From: Paenibacillus sp. Soil766
GTDB taxonomy: Bacteria; Bacillota; Bacilli; Paenibacillales; NBRC-103111
Assembly: GCF_001428105.1 (NCBI RefSeq)
Contig: NZ_LMSJ01000005.1
Span: 182,171-246,170 of the forward strand
Reading direction: 5' to 3'
DNA: 64,000 bases
In this document: piece after piece, positions 9,292-18,071 of the stretch
How the letters are laid out: the number at the start of each line of letters is the position of its first letter
Numbering within the stretch: position 1 is the first letter of the stretch
Program-made: the position numbers and the translations under genes
Notes under the pieces: model-generated
The model's database searches: none
What the model was told of the DNA's origin: nothing
The model's input: the letters and a program-made list of their open reading frames with translations, nothing else

Positions 9292-10884
9292 ATGAACAAA
9301 TTTCTACAGCGTTTTGCTCCGAAATATAATACGAGATCGCAACAAGCCACTCAAGTAAACACGGAACAAGCCGATATACTATCAAATAGCCTACAGGGAA
9401 ATATCAAGAAAATATCTGCGTTAACCGGTAACAGCTCAGATGTTGTCATCCGTACATTTCAAGGGGCTAATAGTTTACCTATGGCTATCATATATATAAG
9501 CGTTTTAACCGATACGGTGGTCATAAACGATCACATCATGAATCCGATTATGTCCGATGCAGAAGCAAATGAAGCTCAACAGAGGAACTTATCCGATTCT
9601 TTGATGGTTATTAAAGACAAGATTCTTACCGTTAGTTCCACAAATATAGTAAGTAAAATAGACGATTTCATGTCTGCTCTATACAGCGGATCTACCGTTA
9701 TTCTCGCGGAGGGCTGGGTTCAGGGCATATCCGCAAGTTCTGCGAAATGGATGCAAAGGGGCGTAGAGGAACCCTCATCTCAGTCTGTTATTCGCGGACC
9801 CAAAGATGGATTCACCGAGGATATTAGCACGAATGTAGCATTACTTCGGCGCAGAATCAAAAGTCCGAATCTATGGAAAATTGACAGGCGAATTGGATTG
9901 GTGACGCAAACAGACGTTAGTGTTATGTATCTGAAAGGCACCGCCAATGATGCAGTCGTGAATGAAGTGCTTCAACGGCTGGATCGCATCGAAATAGACG
10001 GCATACTGGAAAGTGGCTATTTGGAAGAATTTATTCAAGATCAAACCTTTACCCCGTTTCCAACAATGATTAACACGGAACGCCCCGACACGGTTGCGGG
10101 TTCTATCTTGGATGGGCAGGTTGCGGTTCTAGTGGATGGAACTCCCTTTGTTCTGGTGCTCCCGATCACTTTTCTTAAGTTTTTTGTGGCCAGTGAAGAC
10201 TATTATCAAAGGTTCGATATTTCTACTTTTTTGCGAATTTTGCGCTTCTTTGCGTTTACTATTTCTATGATTCTACCCTCCTTATATATTGCAATAACAA
10301 CGTTTCATCAAGAAATGTTACCTACAACTCTCTTGGTTAGCCTTGCTGCACAAAGAGAAGGAATTCCTTTTCCTGCATTCTTTGAAGCTCTATTGATGGA
10401 GATAACATTTGAAGTGTTAAGGGAAGCGGGGGTTCGAATGCCTAGAGCCATCGGTTCTGCAATTTCCATCGTTGGAGCTCTTGTTTTGGGACAGGCAGCA
10501 GTTGAAGCTGGGCTAGTCTCGGCAGCCATGGTGATCGTGGTAGCCTTTACGGCGATCTCCAGCTTCGTCGTTCCGGCTTTTAATATCTCAATTGCCGCCC
10601 GATTGATTCGGTTCATACTAATGGTTTTTGCCGCAGTTTTAGGATTGTTCGGGATTATGTCGGGGCTTTTTTTTCTATTGCTCCATATGTTGTCTCTACG
10701 CTCTTTTGGAGTTCCTTACATGGCACCCATAGCACCTTTTATACCAAGTAACTTAAAAGATACGGTGATCAGGGTGCCTTGGTGGATGATGGTAACCAGA
10801 CCGCGTCTATTCGCTAAGAATAATTATGTGCGCCAACAAGTAAACTTACGTCCGGAGCCCTCCGATAAGGAGAAAGAAAAGTAA
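9292..10884 (+). CDS. GerA-family spore germination receptor subunit A (GerKA-like)
   Basis: The product of 530 residues has the soluble N-terminal half and the membrane-embedded C-terminal half of GerAA/GerKA proteins. Family hallmarks seen include the region with TERPDTVAGSILDGQVAVLVDG, here given in part as ERPDTVAGSILDG, the hydrophobic helices after it, and the REAGVRMPRAIGSAISIVGALV loop core (REAGVRMPRAIG). ATG 9292 is preferred over TTG 9289 because AGGAG at 9282-9286 is 5 bases before it. It heads an A-C-B operon; together the three proteins form an inner-membrane nutrient germinant receptor of the dormant spore. The germinant cannot be read from the sequence. Expression in the forespore under sigma G is expected for the family, but no clear promoter of that type was identified. 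Confidence 0.93.
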   Translation: MNKFLQRFAPKYNTRSQQATQVNTEQADILSNSLQGNIKKISALTGNSSDVVIRTFQGANSLPMAIIYISVLTDTVVINDHIMNPIMSDAEANEAQQRNLSDSLMVIKDKILTVSSTNIVSKIDDFMSALYSGSTVILAEGWVQGISASSAKWMQRGVEEPSSQSVIRGPKDGFTEDISTNVALLRRRIKSPNLWKIDRRIGLVTQTDVSVMYLKGTANDAVVNEVLQRLDRIEIDGILESGYLEEFIQDQTFTPFPTMINTERPDTVAGSILDGQVAVLVDGTPFVLVLPITFLKFFVASEDYYQRFDISTFLRILRFFAFTISMILPSLYIAITTFHQEMLPTTLLVSLAAQREGIPFPAFFEALLMEITFEVLREAGVRMPRAIGSAISIVGALVLGQAAVEAGLVSAAMVIVVAFTAISSFVVPAFNISIAARLIRFILMVFAAVLGLFGIMSGLFFLLLHMLSLRSFGVPYMAPIAPFIPSNLKDTVIRVPWWMMVTRPRLFAKNNYVRQQVNLRPEPSDKEKEK

Positions 10885-10935
10885 TCGTCTGTCATTCATA
10901 CGGGCAGGGAAACGGATATCAAGGGGGATTAGGAA

Positions 10936-12150
10936 GTGAAACGATGGATAATCCTGCTGTTGATCACCATTATGCTAATCGTTAATAGTGGTTGTTCAAA
11001 CCATATCGAACTAAACAAATTGGGGATTATCAGCGCAATAGCCTTTGATTTAGATGAAAATAATCAATGGGTATTGACCTTTCAAATTATCATACCGAAG
11101 TCAACTCAGAGTAAATCTGGCGGAGGCAGTTCCCAATCTCCAGTTACCGTCTTTTCATCGAAAGGGAAGACCATACAGGAGGCCATTCAAAAGAGTGATT
11201 TGGAGGCTCCACGCCACCTTTTTTTTTCCCATACTCGGGTCATTATTATTAGCCAACGTGTTGCTAAATATGGAGTCAATCAAATATTAGACGCTTATTT
11301 GAGAAGTTACGAATCAAGGGAAAATACGAATGTTCTCCTTTCGGATGGAGACGCAAAGCATGTACTTGAGATCCTTACTCCGTTAGAATCCATTCCCGGA
11401 AATGCGATTTCCAATTTGGTAAGTGAACAAGCAGACCGATTAACCAACCTAGTCCCTTCTAAAATGCACGAACTCATTTCTACAATGACAAATCCTACCG
11501 CTAGCTCTACTGTGCCAGAAATCAAAATCACAGGTCAGCGAGAGGGGCAAGATTCTTTAGATGCACTCAAAGAAACGCGTAAATCCACCGTATTGAAATT
11601 GGATAGAGTCGGGGTATTTAAGGAAGATAAATTTGCAGGATGGTTAAGCCGGAATGAAAGCATCGGAATCCCTTGGATAACGAATAAGATGAAGAAAATG
11701 ACAATCGTTTTTTCTTGTGAAGGGGAGACCCAAAGTGAGAATCTATCCTCCTTTTTGGTTGAACAATCCCATACTAACTTAAACCCGAAAATTACGGACG
11801 GTAACTTGTTCATGTCCGTAGAAATTGAAGCCAAAGGAAATCTGAATGAAACGGCATGTAATCTGAAACTGAAAGAGCCTAAAACCTTACGTAAACTCGA
11901 GCTATATATCCAGGGACAAATAAAAAATGATGTCGAAGACTCCTTCCAAGCCGCGAAAAGGCTGAAAGCAGATATACTGGGCTTCGGTGACAAATTCCAC
12001 GAGTCTTATCCGCAAGACTGGAAAGAACTGAGTAAGAACTGGGAGAAAGAGTTCGCTGATATCAGCTTGGACGTTAAAGTTCACGTAACGATCCGACGAA
12101 CTGGAATGATTGATGACTCCTTTTCCAAGTTATCCGAAAAAAAAGAATGA
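10936..12150 (+). CDS. Ger(x)C-family germination lipoprotein (GerKC-like)
   Basis: A GTG start at 10936 follows a GGGGATTAGGA ribosome binding site. The 404-residue protein starts with a lipoprotein signal whose lipobox is VNSGC (Cys about residue 20), followed by the family pattern of HIELNKLGIISAIAFDLDE. GerC proteins are anchored on the outer face of the spore inner membrane and complete the receptor made by the A and B subunits. The 51-base spacing from the A subunit and 15-base spacing to the B subunit indicate one operon. Confidence 0.92.
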   Translation: MKRWIILLLITIMLIVNSGCSNHIELNKLGIISAIAFDLDENNQWVLTFQIIIPKSTQSKSGGGSSQSPVTVFSSKGKTIQEAIQKSDLEAPRHLFFSHTRVIIISQRVAKYGVNQILDAYLRSYESRENTNVLLSDGDAKHVLEILTPLESIPGNAISNLVSEQADRLTNLVPSKMHELISTMTNPTASSTVPEIKITGQREGQDSLDALKETRKSTVLKLDRVGVFKEDKFAGWLSRNESIGIPWITNKMKKMTIVFSCEGETQSENLSSFLVEQSHTNLNPKITDGNLFMSVEIEAKGNLNETACNLKLKEPKTLRKLELYIQGQIKNDVEDSFQAAKRLKADILGFGDKFHESYPQDWKELSKNWEKEFADISLDVKVHVTIRRTGMIDDSFSKLSEKKE

Positions 12151-12165
12151 GAAAGGAGGCATTTT

Positions 12166-13257
12166 ATGGAGCGGATCAGCAAATATCAGTTAGGTGCGAT
12201 GATTATCTTATTTCAAATTGGAAGCACGCCATTATTTGAAATAGGAATCAAAACCGGTCAAGATGCCTGGTTGGTGGTAGTCATTAGCATGCTGCTAGGA
12301 TTACTGCTGCTTTTTCTTTTTTTGGCGATCCAATGTAGGGAACCTGAAAAAAATTTAAGTCAGATATTGATTACATATTTCGGTTCAATTGTGGGAAAGA
12401 CGGTCTTATTCCTCTATGCCCTAATGTTTGCTTACGAAGCCATGCGAAATGTACGAGACTTTGGTGATCTTACGCTCTTGACTATTCTTCCAAAAGGTCC
12501 TATTTCAATCATTATGCTGATTATGGTGACTTTATCGATTTATGCGATATACAAGGGAATAGAAGTTTTTTTCCGTTTAGCCGAATATATTGTAGTGGGT
12601 GTGCTGACTTTTTATTTAATTTTGCTTATTATGCACTTTGTATCGGGTAATGTTCATTTTGACTATCTTCTACCGATGATGGAAAAAGGCATTCAACCTA
12701 TATTAAAAGAAAGTACAGCTGAATCCGTTTGGTTTCCATTTGGTCAAATGGTGATTTTTCTCGTGTTCTGGAGTTATTTAGACGAGAAGAAAGAGATGAC
12801 AAAAACGACGATTCGATCTTTTTTTGTATCCGGGATTGTTATCACTCTCTGCAATATAATGAATCTGATCGTTCTAGGTCCACGATTAGTTAACATAAGT
12901 ACAGTACCTTTATTACAGTCGGTACAACTGATTCAGATTGCAGAAGTATTTGAGCGTTTCGATGCACTGGTTATCTTACTTTTTTACGCGGGAATATTAA
13001 TCAAATCGACATTATGGTTTTTGGCCTCCGTACTTGGGTTATCTCAAATGTTTCATACAGACTATCGAAGGTTTGCGCTTCCTGTTGGGGGGCTTATTTA
13101 TTTAACAGCTTTTCTGCCTACAAGTTGGCAGTCACATTTAGAGATTGGGAGAATCGTAGCGAATCAATTTATGGTCAACAAGATTTTTATTGGAATCATA
13201 CCGTCTATTCTTTTTCTCGTTATGTTAATGAAAGGTCGTGGGAACAAACCGCATTAA
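12166..13257 (+). CDS. Endospore germination permease subunit B (GerKB-like)
   Basis: A 363-residue integral membrane protein with about ten hydrophobic segments, beginning MERISKYQLGAMIILFQIGS as in GerB proteins of the amino acid/polyamine/organocation superfamily. AAAGGAGG stands just before the ATG. In known receptors this subunit contributes to recognising the germinant. It closes the A-C-B operon. The next gene has its own strong promoter, so the operon ends here, although no clear terminator is visible in the short gap. Confidence 0.93.
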   Translation: MERISKYQLGAMIILFQIGSTPLFEIGIKTGQDAWLVVVISMLLGLLLLFLFLAIQCREPEKNLSQILITYFGSIVGKTVLFLYALMFAYEAMRNVRDFGDLTLLTILPKGPISIIMLIMVTLSIYAIYKGIEVFFRLAEYIVVGVLTFYLILLIMHFVSGNVHFDYLLPMMEKGIQPILKESTAESVWFPFGQMVIFLVFWSYLDEKKEMTKTTIRSFFVSGIVITLCNIMNLIVLGPRLVNISTVPLLQSVQLIQIAEVFERFDALVILLFYAGILIKSTLWFLASVLGLSQMFHTDYRRFALPVGGLIYLTAFLPTSWQSHLEIGRIVANQFMVNKIFIGIIPSILFLVMLMKGRGNKPH

Positions 13258-13272
13258 ATCCTTATAATACCA

Positions 13273-13302
13273 TTGACAACTTAAATAGAGGGAATCTATA
13301 AT
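13273..13302 (+). promoter_or_regulatory. Sigma-A promoter of lacI / fructan operon
   Basis: TTGACA (13273-13278) and TATAAT (13297-13302) are both perfect hexamers with an 18-base spacer. Transcription would begin inside the operator that directly follows, as expected for a repressor-blocked promoter. Confidence 0.8.
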
Positions 13303-13308
13303 GATTAA

Positions 13309-13333
13309 GAAAACGGTTACGTAAACGTTTTTC
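13309..13333. promoter_or_regulatory. LacI-type operator O1
   Basis: AAAACGGTT-ACGT-AAACGTTTT, a palindrome with one imperfect position, covers the predicted transcription start. A near-identical palindrome lies directly behind lacI. The pair brackets the repressor gene, which indicates autoregulation and control of the downstream operon. Confidence 0.75.
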
Positions 13334-13352
13334 TGGGAAAAGAGGGGCAATT

Positions 13353-14360
13353 ATGATGCGTTCGGGTATTAAGCAGGTAGCCGAGCATGCGGGCGTTTCA
13401 ATAGCATCTGTGTCTCATGTTATTAATAGCACCCGCTATGTATCGGATGAAGTTAAGCGCAAGGTTTACCAGGCGATGCAAGAGCTTGATTACCGTCCCA
13501 ATTCAGCAGCCAGAAGCCTGCGCAGCCAGAAATCTAACACGATCGGCCTTATTGTGCCGGTTCTTCCCTCGGATACTTCTAATTTCTTCTTTATGATGGT
13601 AGCGCAGGGGATTCAGTATACATTGAAGCAGCACGGCTATCATTTACTATTGAGCAACAATACAACGGAACAAATTGAAGATGAACAAGAGCAGATTAAA
13701 TTATTTAATTCTAAGCTGATTGACGGTTTGTTCATTGCTTCTATTGCTGAAGATGTCAGTTATTTAACCGATATCGTGCGTTCGAATTATCCTGTCGTGT
13801 TTATCGACCGTAAACCTACTGGTTATATTGGGGATTGCGTGCTGGCTGACGGTATTGGAGGCGCGTATGAGGCAGTCCAAACCCTTATTATTAAAGGCCA
13901 CCGTCGCATTGGGATGCTAACAGGAGAGCTTGGTATTACAACAAGCAATGAGCGCTATGAGGGATATATCAAAGCACTGACAGACCACAACATTCCATTC
14001 GATTCTTCCATTGTGAGGATTGCGGAATCCAACCTTGAGAGCGGTTACGAGGGCGTCAAAGATCTGCTTGCGGAGAAAGAAATAACTGCGCTGTTCATTG
14101 CTAATAATGTGTTAACAATGGGAGCCATGAAATACATGCAAGAAAGTAGGATTCAAATCCCAACCGAGTTGGCTGTTATTGGCTTTGACGACTACGATTG
14201 GACTCAAATTACTTCCCCGCCGTTGTCGGTTATCCGGCAGCCATCTTATGAGATTGGCGTGAAGTCGGCAGAGATCATGTTAGAGCGGATTGAGAACCCG
14301 GGTACGATTAGCAAAGAATACAGACTGCCAACCTCGTTAATCCTACGAGGCTCATGTTAA
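13353..14360 (+). CDS. LacI-family transcriptional repressor of the fructan/sucrose operon
   Basis: The 335-residue protein has an N-terminal helix-turn-helix (IKQVAEHAGVSIASVSHVIN, then the hinge helix Y.PNSAARSLRSQ) and a periplasmic-binding-protein-like sensor domain ending in the usual GFDDYDW...PPLSVIRQP pattern. AGAGGGG at 13341-13347 precedes ATG 13353; ATG 13356 is equally possible. Operators on both sides of the gene match in sequence. Because the operon encodes two fructosidases and fructokinase, the inducer is probably sucrose, fructose or a phosphorylated fructose; this is inferred. It is the most upstream gene of the unit and is followed by a hairpin that would limit read-through. 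Confidence 0.93.
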   Translation: MMRSGIKQVAEHAGVSIASVSHVINSTRYVSDEVKRKVYQAMQELDYRPNSAARSLRSQKSNTIGLIVPVLPSDTSNFFFMMVAQGIQYTLKQHGYHLLLSNNTTEQIEDEQEQIKLFNSKLIDGLFIASIAEDVSYLTDIVRSNYPVVFIDRKPTGYIGDCVLADGIGGAYEAVQTLIIKGHRRIGMLTGELGITTSNERYEGYIKALTDHNIPFDSSIVRIAESNLESGYEGVKDLLAEKEITALFIANNVLTMGAMKYMQESRIQIPTELAVIGFDDYDWTQITSPPLSVIRQPSYEIGVKSAEIMLERIENPGTISKEYRLPTSLILRGSC

Positions 14361-14382
14361 AAAGCTGATCCAGCTTTTTTTT
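14359..14382 (+). terminator. Hairpin terminator overlapping the lacI stop codon
   Basis: AAAAAGCTG and CAGCTTTTT form a 9-bp stem with a 3-base loop and a run of eight T. It overlaps the stop codon and would separate lacI from the transporter genes, at least partly. Confidence 0.65.
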
Positions 14383-14390
14383 GACCTTTA

Positions 14391-14416
14391 GAAAAACGTT
14401 TACGCAAACGTTTTTC
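14391..14416. promoter_or_regulatory. LacI-type operator O2
   Basis: A perfect palindrome, AAAAACGTTT-ACGC-AAACGTTTTT, with the same half-site and spacing as the operator before lacI. It lies between the lacI terminator and the transporter genes. No convincing -35/-10 pair was seen around it (a TTGACC at 14381-14386 has no good partner), so the promoter it controls is uncertain. Confidence 0.75.
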
Positions 14417-14446
14417 CATAAAATGAAAGGGGATGTATCATTCATA

Positions 14447-15361
14447 ATGGTCACATTCAAAGAACCTCTCAAACAGATCAAAGCCAACTACGAGCTGTAT
14501 CTTCTTATTATGCCAACTGTGATTTATTTCATTATTTTTAAATACTGGCCGATGTATGGGGTTCAAATCGCATTTAAGGATTTCATCGCATCCAAGGGTT
14601 TCTGGGATAGTCCCTGGGTAGGATTAACGCATTTCCAACGGTTCTTCGATTCTTTCAACTTCTGGACGGTCATTAAGAATACGTTAGGACTCAGTCTTTT
14701 CTCTTTAGTGGTTTCATTTCCGGTACCGATTCTAATTGCACTTATGCTTAATCAGCTGCTCCACGAAAGGTATAAACGTTTTATTCAAACGGTTATTTAT
14801 GCTCCTTATTTCATCTCTACTGTGGTACTTGTTGGTATGATTTATGTTTTCTTATCCCCTGGCAGCGGGCTCATCAATCATATTATTCAACTGTTTGGCG
14901 GTGAGCCAATCTACTTTTTATCGAAGGCAGAATGGTTCAAAAGCCTGTATGTCTTCTCCGGCGTGTGGCAAGAAACAGGCTTTGCCTCGGTTATCTACTT
15001 AGCGGCGCTAGCCGGTATCGATCCGCATCTTCACGAAGCGGCAGTCGTGGACGGTGCAACGAAATGGCACCGAATTTGGCATATTGATATCCCTGGGATT
15101 CAGCCGACAATTCTCATATTGTTCATATTGGCGATCGGAAATCTCATGAATGTTGGATTTGAGAAAGCATTTCTCATGCAAAATGATCTAAACGCAAGTT
15201 CATCAGAGATTATTGCTACGTACGTGTACAAAATTGGTTTGCAGCGAGCGGAATACAGCTTCTCCGCAGCAGTTGGTTTGTTTAATTCCTTGATTAATTT
15301 TGTTCTCCTTATCTCCGTTAACCGCATTGTCAAAAAAGTAAACGGCAGTAGCCTATTTTAA
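14447..15361 (+). CDS. ABC sugar importer permease, LplB/YtcP type (CUT1)
   Basis: The membrane protein has six predicted helices and the permease EAA-type loop EAAVVDGATKWHRIWHIDIP, which docks on the ATPase. Two starts are possible: ATG 14423 and ATG 14447; the latter gives 304 residues with the family-typical N terminus MVTFKEPLKQI, although the AAAGGGG at 14426-14432 is rather far from it. It pairs with the next permease and the lipoprotein downstream. No ATPase is encoded in the operon; such importers generally use a shared MsmX-like ATPase encoded elsewhere. The likely substrate is a fructo-oligosaccharide, inferred from the neighbouring GH32 enzymes. Confidence 0.9.
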   Translation: MVTFKEPLKQIKANYELYLLIMPTVIYFIIFKYWPMYGVQIAFKDFIASKGFWDSPWVGLTHFQRFFDSFNFWTVIKNTLGLSLFSLVVSFPVPILIALMLNQLLHERYKRFIQTVIYAPYFISTVVLVGMIYVFLSPGSGLINHIIQLFGGEPIYFLSKAEWFKSLYVFSGVWQETGFASVIYLAALAGIDPHLHEAAVVDGATKWHRIWHIDIPGIQPTILILFILAIGNLMNVGFEKAFLMQNDLNASSSEIIATYVYKIGLQRAEYSFSAAVGLFNSLINFVLLISVNRIVKKVNGSSLF

Positions 15362-15384
15362 AAAGAGAGGAGGGACTTCACATT

Positions 15385-16272
15385 ATGATTACGGCTAAGA
15401 GCACCGCAGACAAGTGGTTCGATGCATTAAACATACTACTATTGAGTGGCTTTGCGATGCTCATATTATACCCGCTTTATTTCGTTGTCATAGCTTCCAT
15501 CAGTGAGCCCGATCAAATTTATGCAGGCCATGTATGGCTTTGGCCTAAAGGCTTTACACTCGAGGGTTACACGAGAATTTTATCGGATCCACAGATATGG
15601 ACTGGATATGGAAATTCAATTGTGTATGCAGTCACAAGTGCGCTGATCAGTGTTGCGCTTACGATAGGAGCCGCATATCCGCTTTCTCGTAAGGATTTTT
15701 ATGGACGCAATGTGATTATGCTGTTTTTTGTATTTACGATGTTTTTCTCAGGCGGCTTAATTCCTACCTATTTGTTAGTCAAGCAATTAGGCATGGTGAA
15801 CACGATTTGGTCAGTCATTTTGCCATCAGCCGTGGATGCATTCGGAATTATAATTGCCCGGACGTTCTTCCAATCCAGCATACCGGATGAACTTAGAGAA
15901 GCGGCATTCATGGATGGCTGCAGGAATACGCGATTTTTGTGGAGTGTTGTTGTTCCTTTATCCAAACCGATCATAGCTGTGCTAGTGTTATTTGCGGTTG
16001 TTCGGCAGTGGAACGGATTTTTTGATGCATTAATTTATTTGGAAAATGAAAAGCTGTATCCGCTTCAGCTAGTGTTGCGTAATATTCTAGTCCAAAGCCA
16101 GCCAATCGGCGACATGGTGTCGGATATTGACTCGCTTTTGGCTAAACAAAGGGTATCGGAACTAATCAAATATGGGGTCATTCTCATTGCAGCAGCACCA
16201 CTGCTCATACTATACCCTTTCTTGCAGCGCTACTTCGTTAAAGGTGTTCTAATTGGTTCTGTAAAGGGTTAG
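15385..16272 (+). CDS. ABC sugar importer permease, LplC/YtcP type (CUT1)
   Basis: A 295-residue membrane protein with a strong RBS (AGAGGAGGG) 24 bases after the first permease. The cytoplasmic loop ELREAAFMDGCRNTRFLWSV is the EAA motif of the second CUT1 permease, and the C terminus LIGSVKG is typical of this subgroup. It forms the translocation pore with the preceding permease. A 117-base spacer without another gene separates it from the binding-protein gene. Confidence 0.92.
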   Translation: MITAKSTADKWFDALNILLLSGFAMLILYPLYFVVIASISEPDQIYAGHVWLWPKGFTLEGYTRILSDPQIWTGYGNSIVYAVTSALISVALTIGAAYPLSRKDFYGRNVIMLFFVFTMFFSGGLIPTYLLVKQLGMVNTIWSVILPSAVDAFGIIIARTFFQSSIPDELREAAFMDGCRNTRFLWSVVVPLSKPIIAVLVLFAVVRQWNGFFDALIYLENEKLYPLQLVLRNILVQSQPIGDMVSDIDSLLAKQRVSELIKYGVILIAAAPLLILYPFLQRYFVKGVLIGSVKG

Positions 16273-16389
16273 AGATGCGAATGCCAAGCATGATTGGAGG
16301 TGGTGGCTGTCTTTCGGTGATATCTAAAGCGTGCATCCAGGGATCAGGTATAAATCTTAAGGGGTTACATATAACGAGGAGGATCGTAT

Positions 16390-18048
16390 ATGAAGAAAAA
16401 ATTAACGACGCTAACGATGGTGACGATGTGCTTGAGTCTGGTGCTGGCAGCATGCAGTGACAAAACGCCAGATGTAAAAGATACGGCAGCCCCGCAAAAC
16501 AGCGAGAATGCGGCAACCAAGAACTTTAACGAAACTGGATACCCGATCGTAAAGGATAAGGTAACACTGAAAATGCTATCGCCGAAAGCGCCGCTTGCGC
16601 CGAATTACGGAGAGATGGAAATCTTCAAACGTCTGGAAGAACAGACCAACGTACATGTGGACTGGGATAATGTGCCGGAGGCGAATTACAATGATAAGAA
16701 GAACATTCTGCTTGCCAGCTCCAACTTGCCAGATGTCTTCTACGGCGCGCGCTTTACAGATAACGATTTAATGAAATATAGCAAGGACGGCACGATTATT
16801 CCTTTAAATGACCTCATCGATAAGTATATGCCTAACATGAAGAAGCTATTTGAGAAAAGGCCAGAGCTGAAGGCGTTCGTTACCGCACCTGACGGGAAAA
16901 TATACTCCCTTCCAGTTGCTGAAGAGCTGGGCAAAGGGCAAGCTGGCATCGGTTCGAACCCAGATTTCCTCTTCTTGAACAAAGCATGGCTGGATAAGCT
17001 GAGTTTGAAGATGCCTGAGAGCATTGAGGAGCTGCATGCTGTGCTTACTGCTTTCAAAACGAAAGACCCTAATGGTAACGGCAAAGCAGATGAAGTGCCG
17101 ATGTCTTTTATGAATACCTTCTGGACCGGTGATATCGGTTATTTGTTCGGAGCTTTCGGAGTTCCTGACAAAACGTACCAACCTGGGGATAACTCGTTTA
17201 TCGAACACTTGAATGTGAAAGACGGCAAAGTGAATTATGCGGCAATCGATCCGAAATACAAAGAAGCAGTTTCCTATTTTCACAAATGGGTTGAAGAGGG
17301 CCTTATTGATAAAGACTCCTTTACTTTCAACAACAATCCGGCTCCTTACTTCGCAAAAGGAAAAACAAAGGATGTTACGCTAGGCTCCTACCTCTGGTGG
17401 GAAGAGACGGAAATTGTCGGACCAGACCGTGCTAAGGATTATGCGCTCGTCCCTCCTTTCAAGGACATGGTCGTGAAATATAATAATGGCTCTCCATGGA
17501 GTCGTGGAGGTCCTGTCATCACGAAAGTGAACAAAAATCCTGAAATCACAGCCAGATGGCTAGATTTGCAATATGAGCCGAAGATGGCTGCTCAGCTTCA
17601 CTGGGGACCGATTGGTGTTGTATTTGATGAAAAAGACGGCAAGCTTGTACAGAAACCACTTGATGCAGGGGTAGCCGCAGGTGAATTCCGTCAAAAGGTT
17701 GCGCCGAACATGACGGGTGTCATCTTAGCTGAGGATTTCCAAAACCTCGTCGCTCCCGAGCCACGTGCATTGGAAAGAATGAATCGTATCAAGGATATCT
17801 TCGTTCAGCAGATGGAAAAAGAAAATTACCCGAGTATTTTCTTTACACCGGAGGAGCTGGATAAAATCAGCAAAATCAAACCCGATCTTGCCAAGCTGAC
17901 CAATGAAAAACGCTCTAAATGGTTGATGGAAGGCGGCGTAGAGAAGGAGTGGGATGCTTATTTAGCGACGTTGAAGAAAATGGGATTAGATGATTTATTG
18001 AAAATCTACCAAGACGCATTGGACCGCTACATCAAAGCGTCCAAGTAA
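16390..18048 (+). CDS. Extracellular sugar-binding lipoprotein, LipO type
   Basis: The 552-residue protein has a signal peptide with lipobox LAAC (Cys at 21-22) and the Lpl/YtcQ-type layout, which is longer than ordinary CUT1 binding proteins. It includes a calcium-loop-like D-P-N-G-N-G-K-A-D stretch and a FFTPEELDKISKIKPDLAKL-like C-terminal region. AACGAGGAGG precedes the ATG. It would capture oligosaccharide outside the membrane and hand it to the two permeases. Its stop codon overlaps nothing of importance; the next gene's ribosome binding site follows within 10 bases. Confidence 0.92.
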   Translation: MKKKLTTLTMVTMCLSLVLAACSDKTPDVKDTAAPQNSENAATKNFNETGYPIVKDKVTLKMLSPKAPLAPNYGEMEIFKRLEEQTNVHVDWDNVPEANYNDKKNILLASSNLPDVFYGARFTDNDLMKYSKDGTIIPLNDLIDKYMPNMKKLFEKRPELKAFVTAPDGKIYSLPVAEELGKGQAGIGSNPDFLFLNKAWLDKLSLKMPESIEELHAVLTAFKTKDPNGNGKADEVPMSFMNTFWTGDIGYLFGAFGVPDKTYQPGDNSFIEHLNVKDGKVNYAAIDPKYKEAVSYFHKWVEEGLIDKDSFTFNNNPAPYFAKGKTKDVTLGSYLWWEETEIVGPDRAKDYALVPPFKDMVVKYNNGSPWSRGGPVITKVNKNPEITARWLDLQYEPKMAAQLHWGPIGVVFDEKDGKLVQKPLDAGVAAGEFRQKVAPNMTGVILAEDFQNLVAPEPRALERMNRIKDIFVQQMEKENYPSIFFTPEELDKISKIKPDLAKLTNEKRSKWLMEGGVEKEWDAYLATLKKMGLDDLLKIYQDALDRYIKASK

Positions 18049-18071
18049 TGAGAAATCAGGAGGAATCAACC

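Noticed and set aside
11535..11993. Open frame of 152 codons on the minus strand inside the germination lipoprotein gene
   Set aside because: It is a shadow of a well-supported GerC gene, without ribosome binding site or recognisable product.
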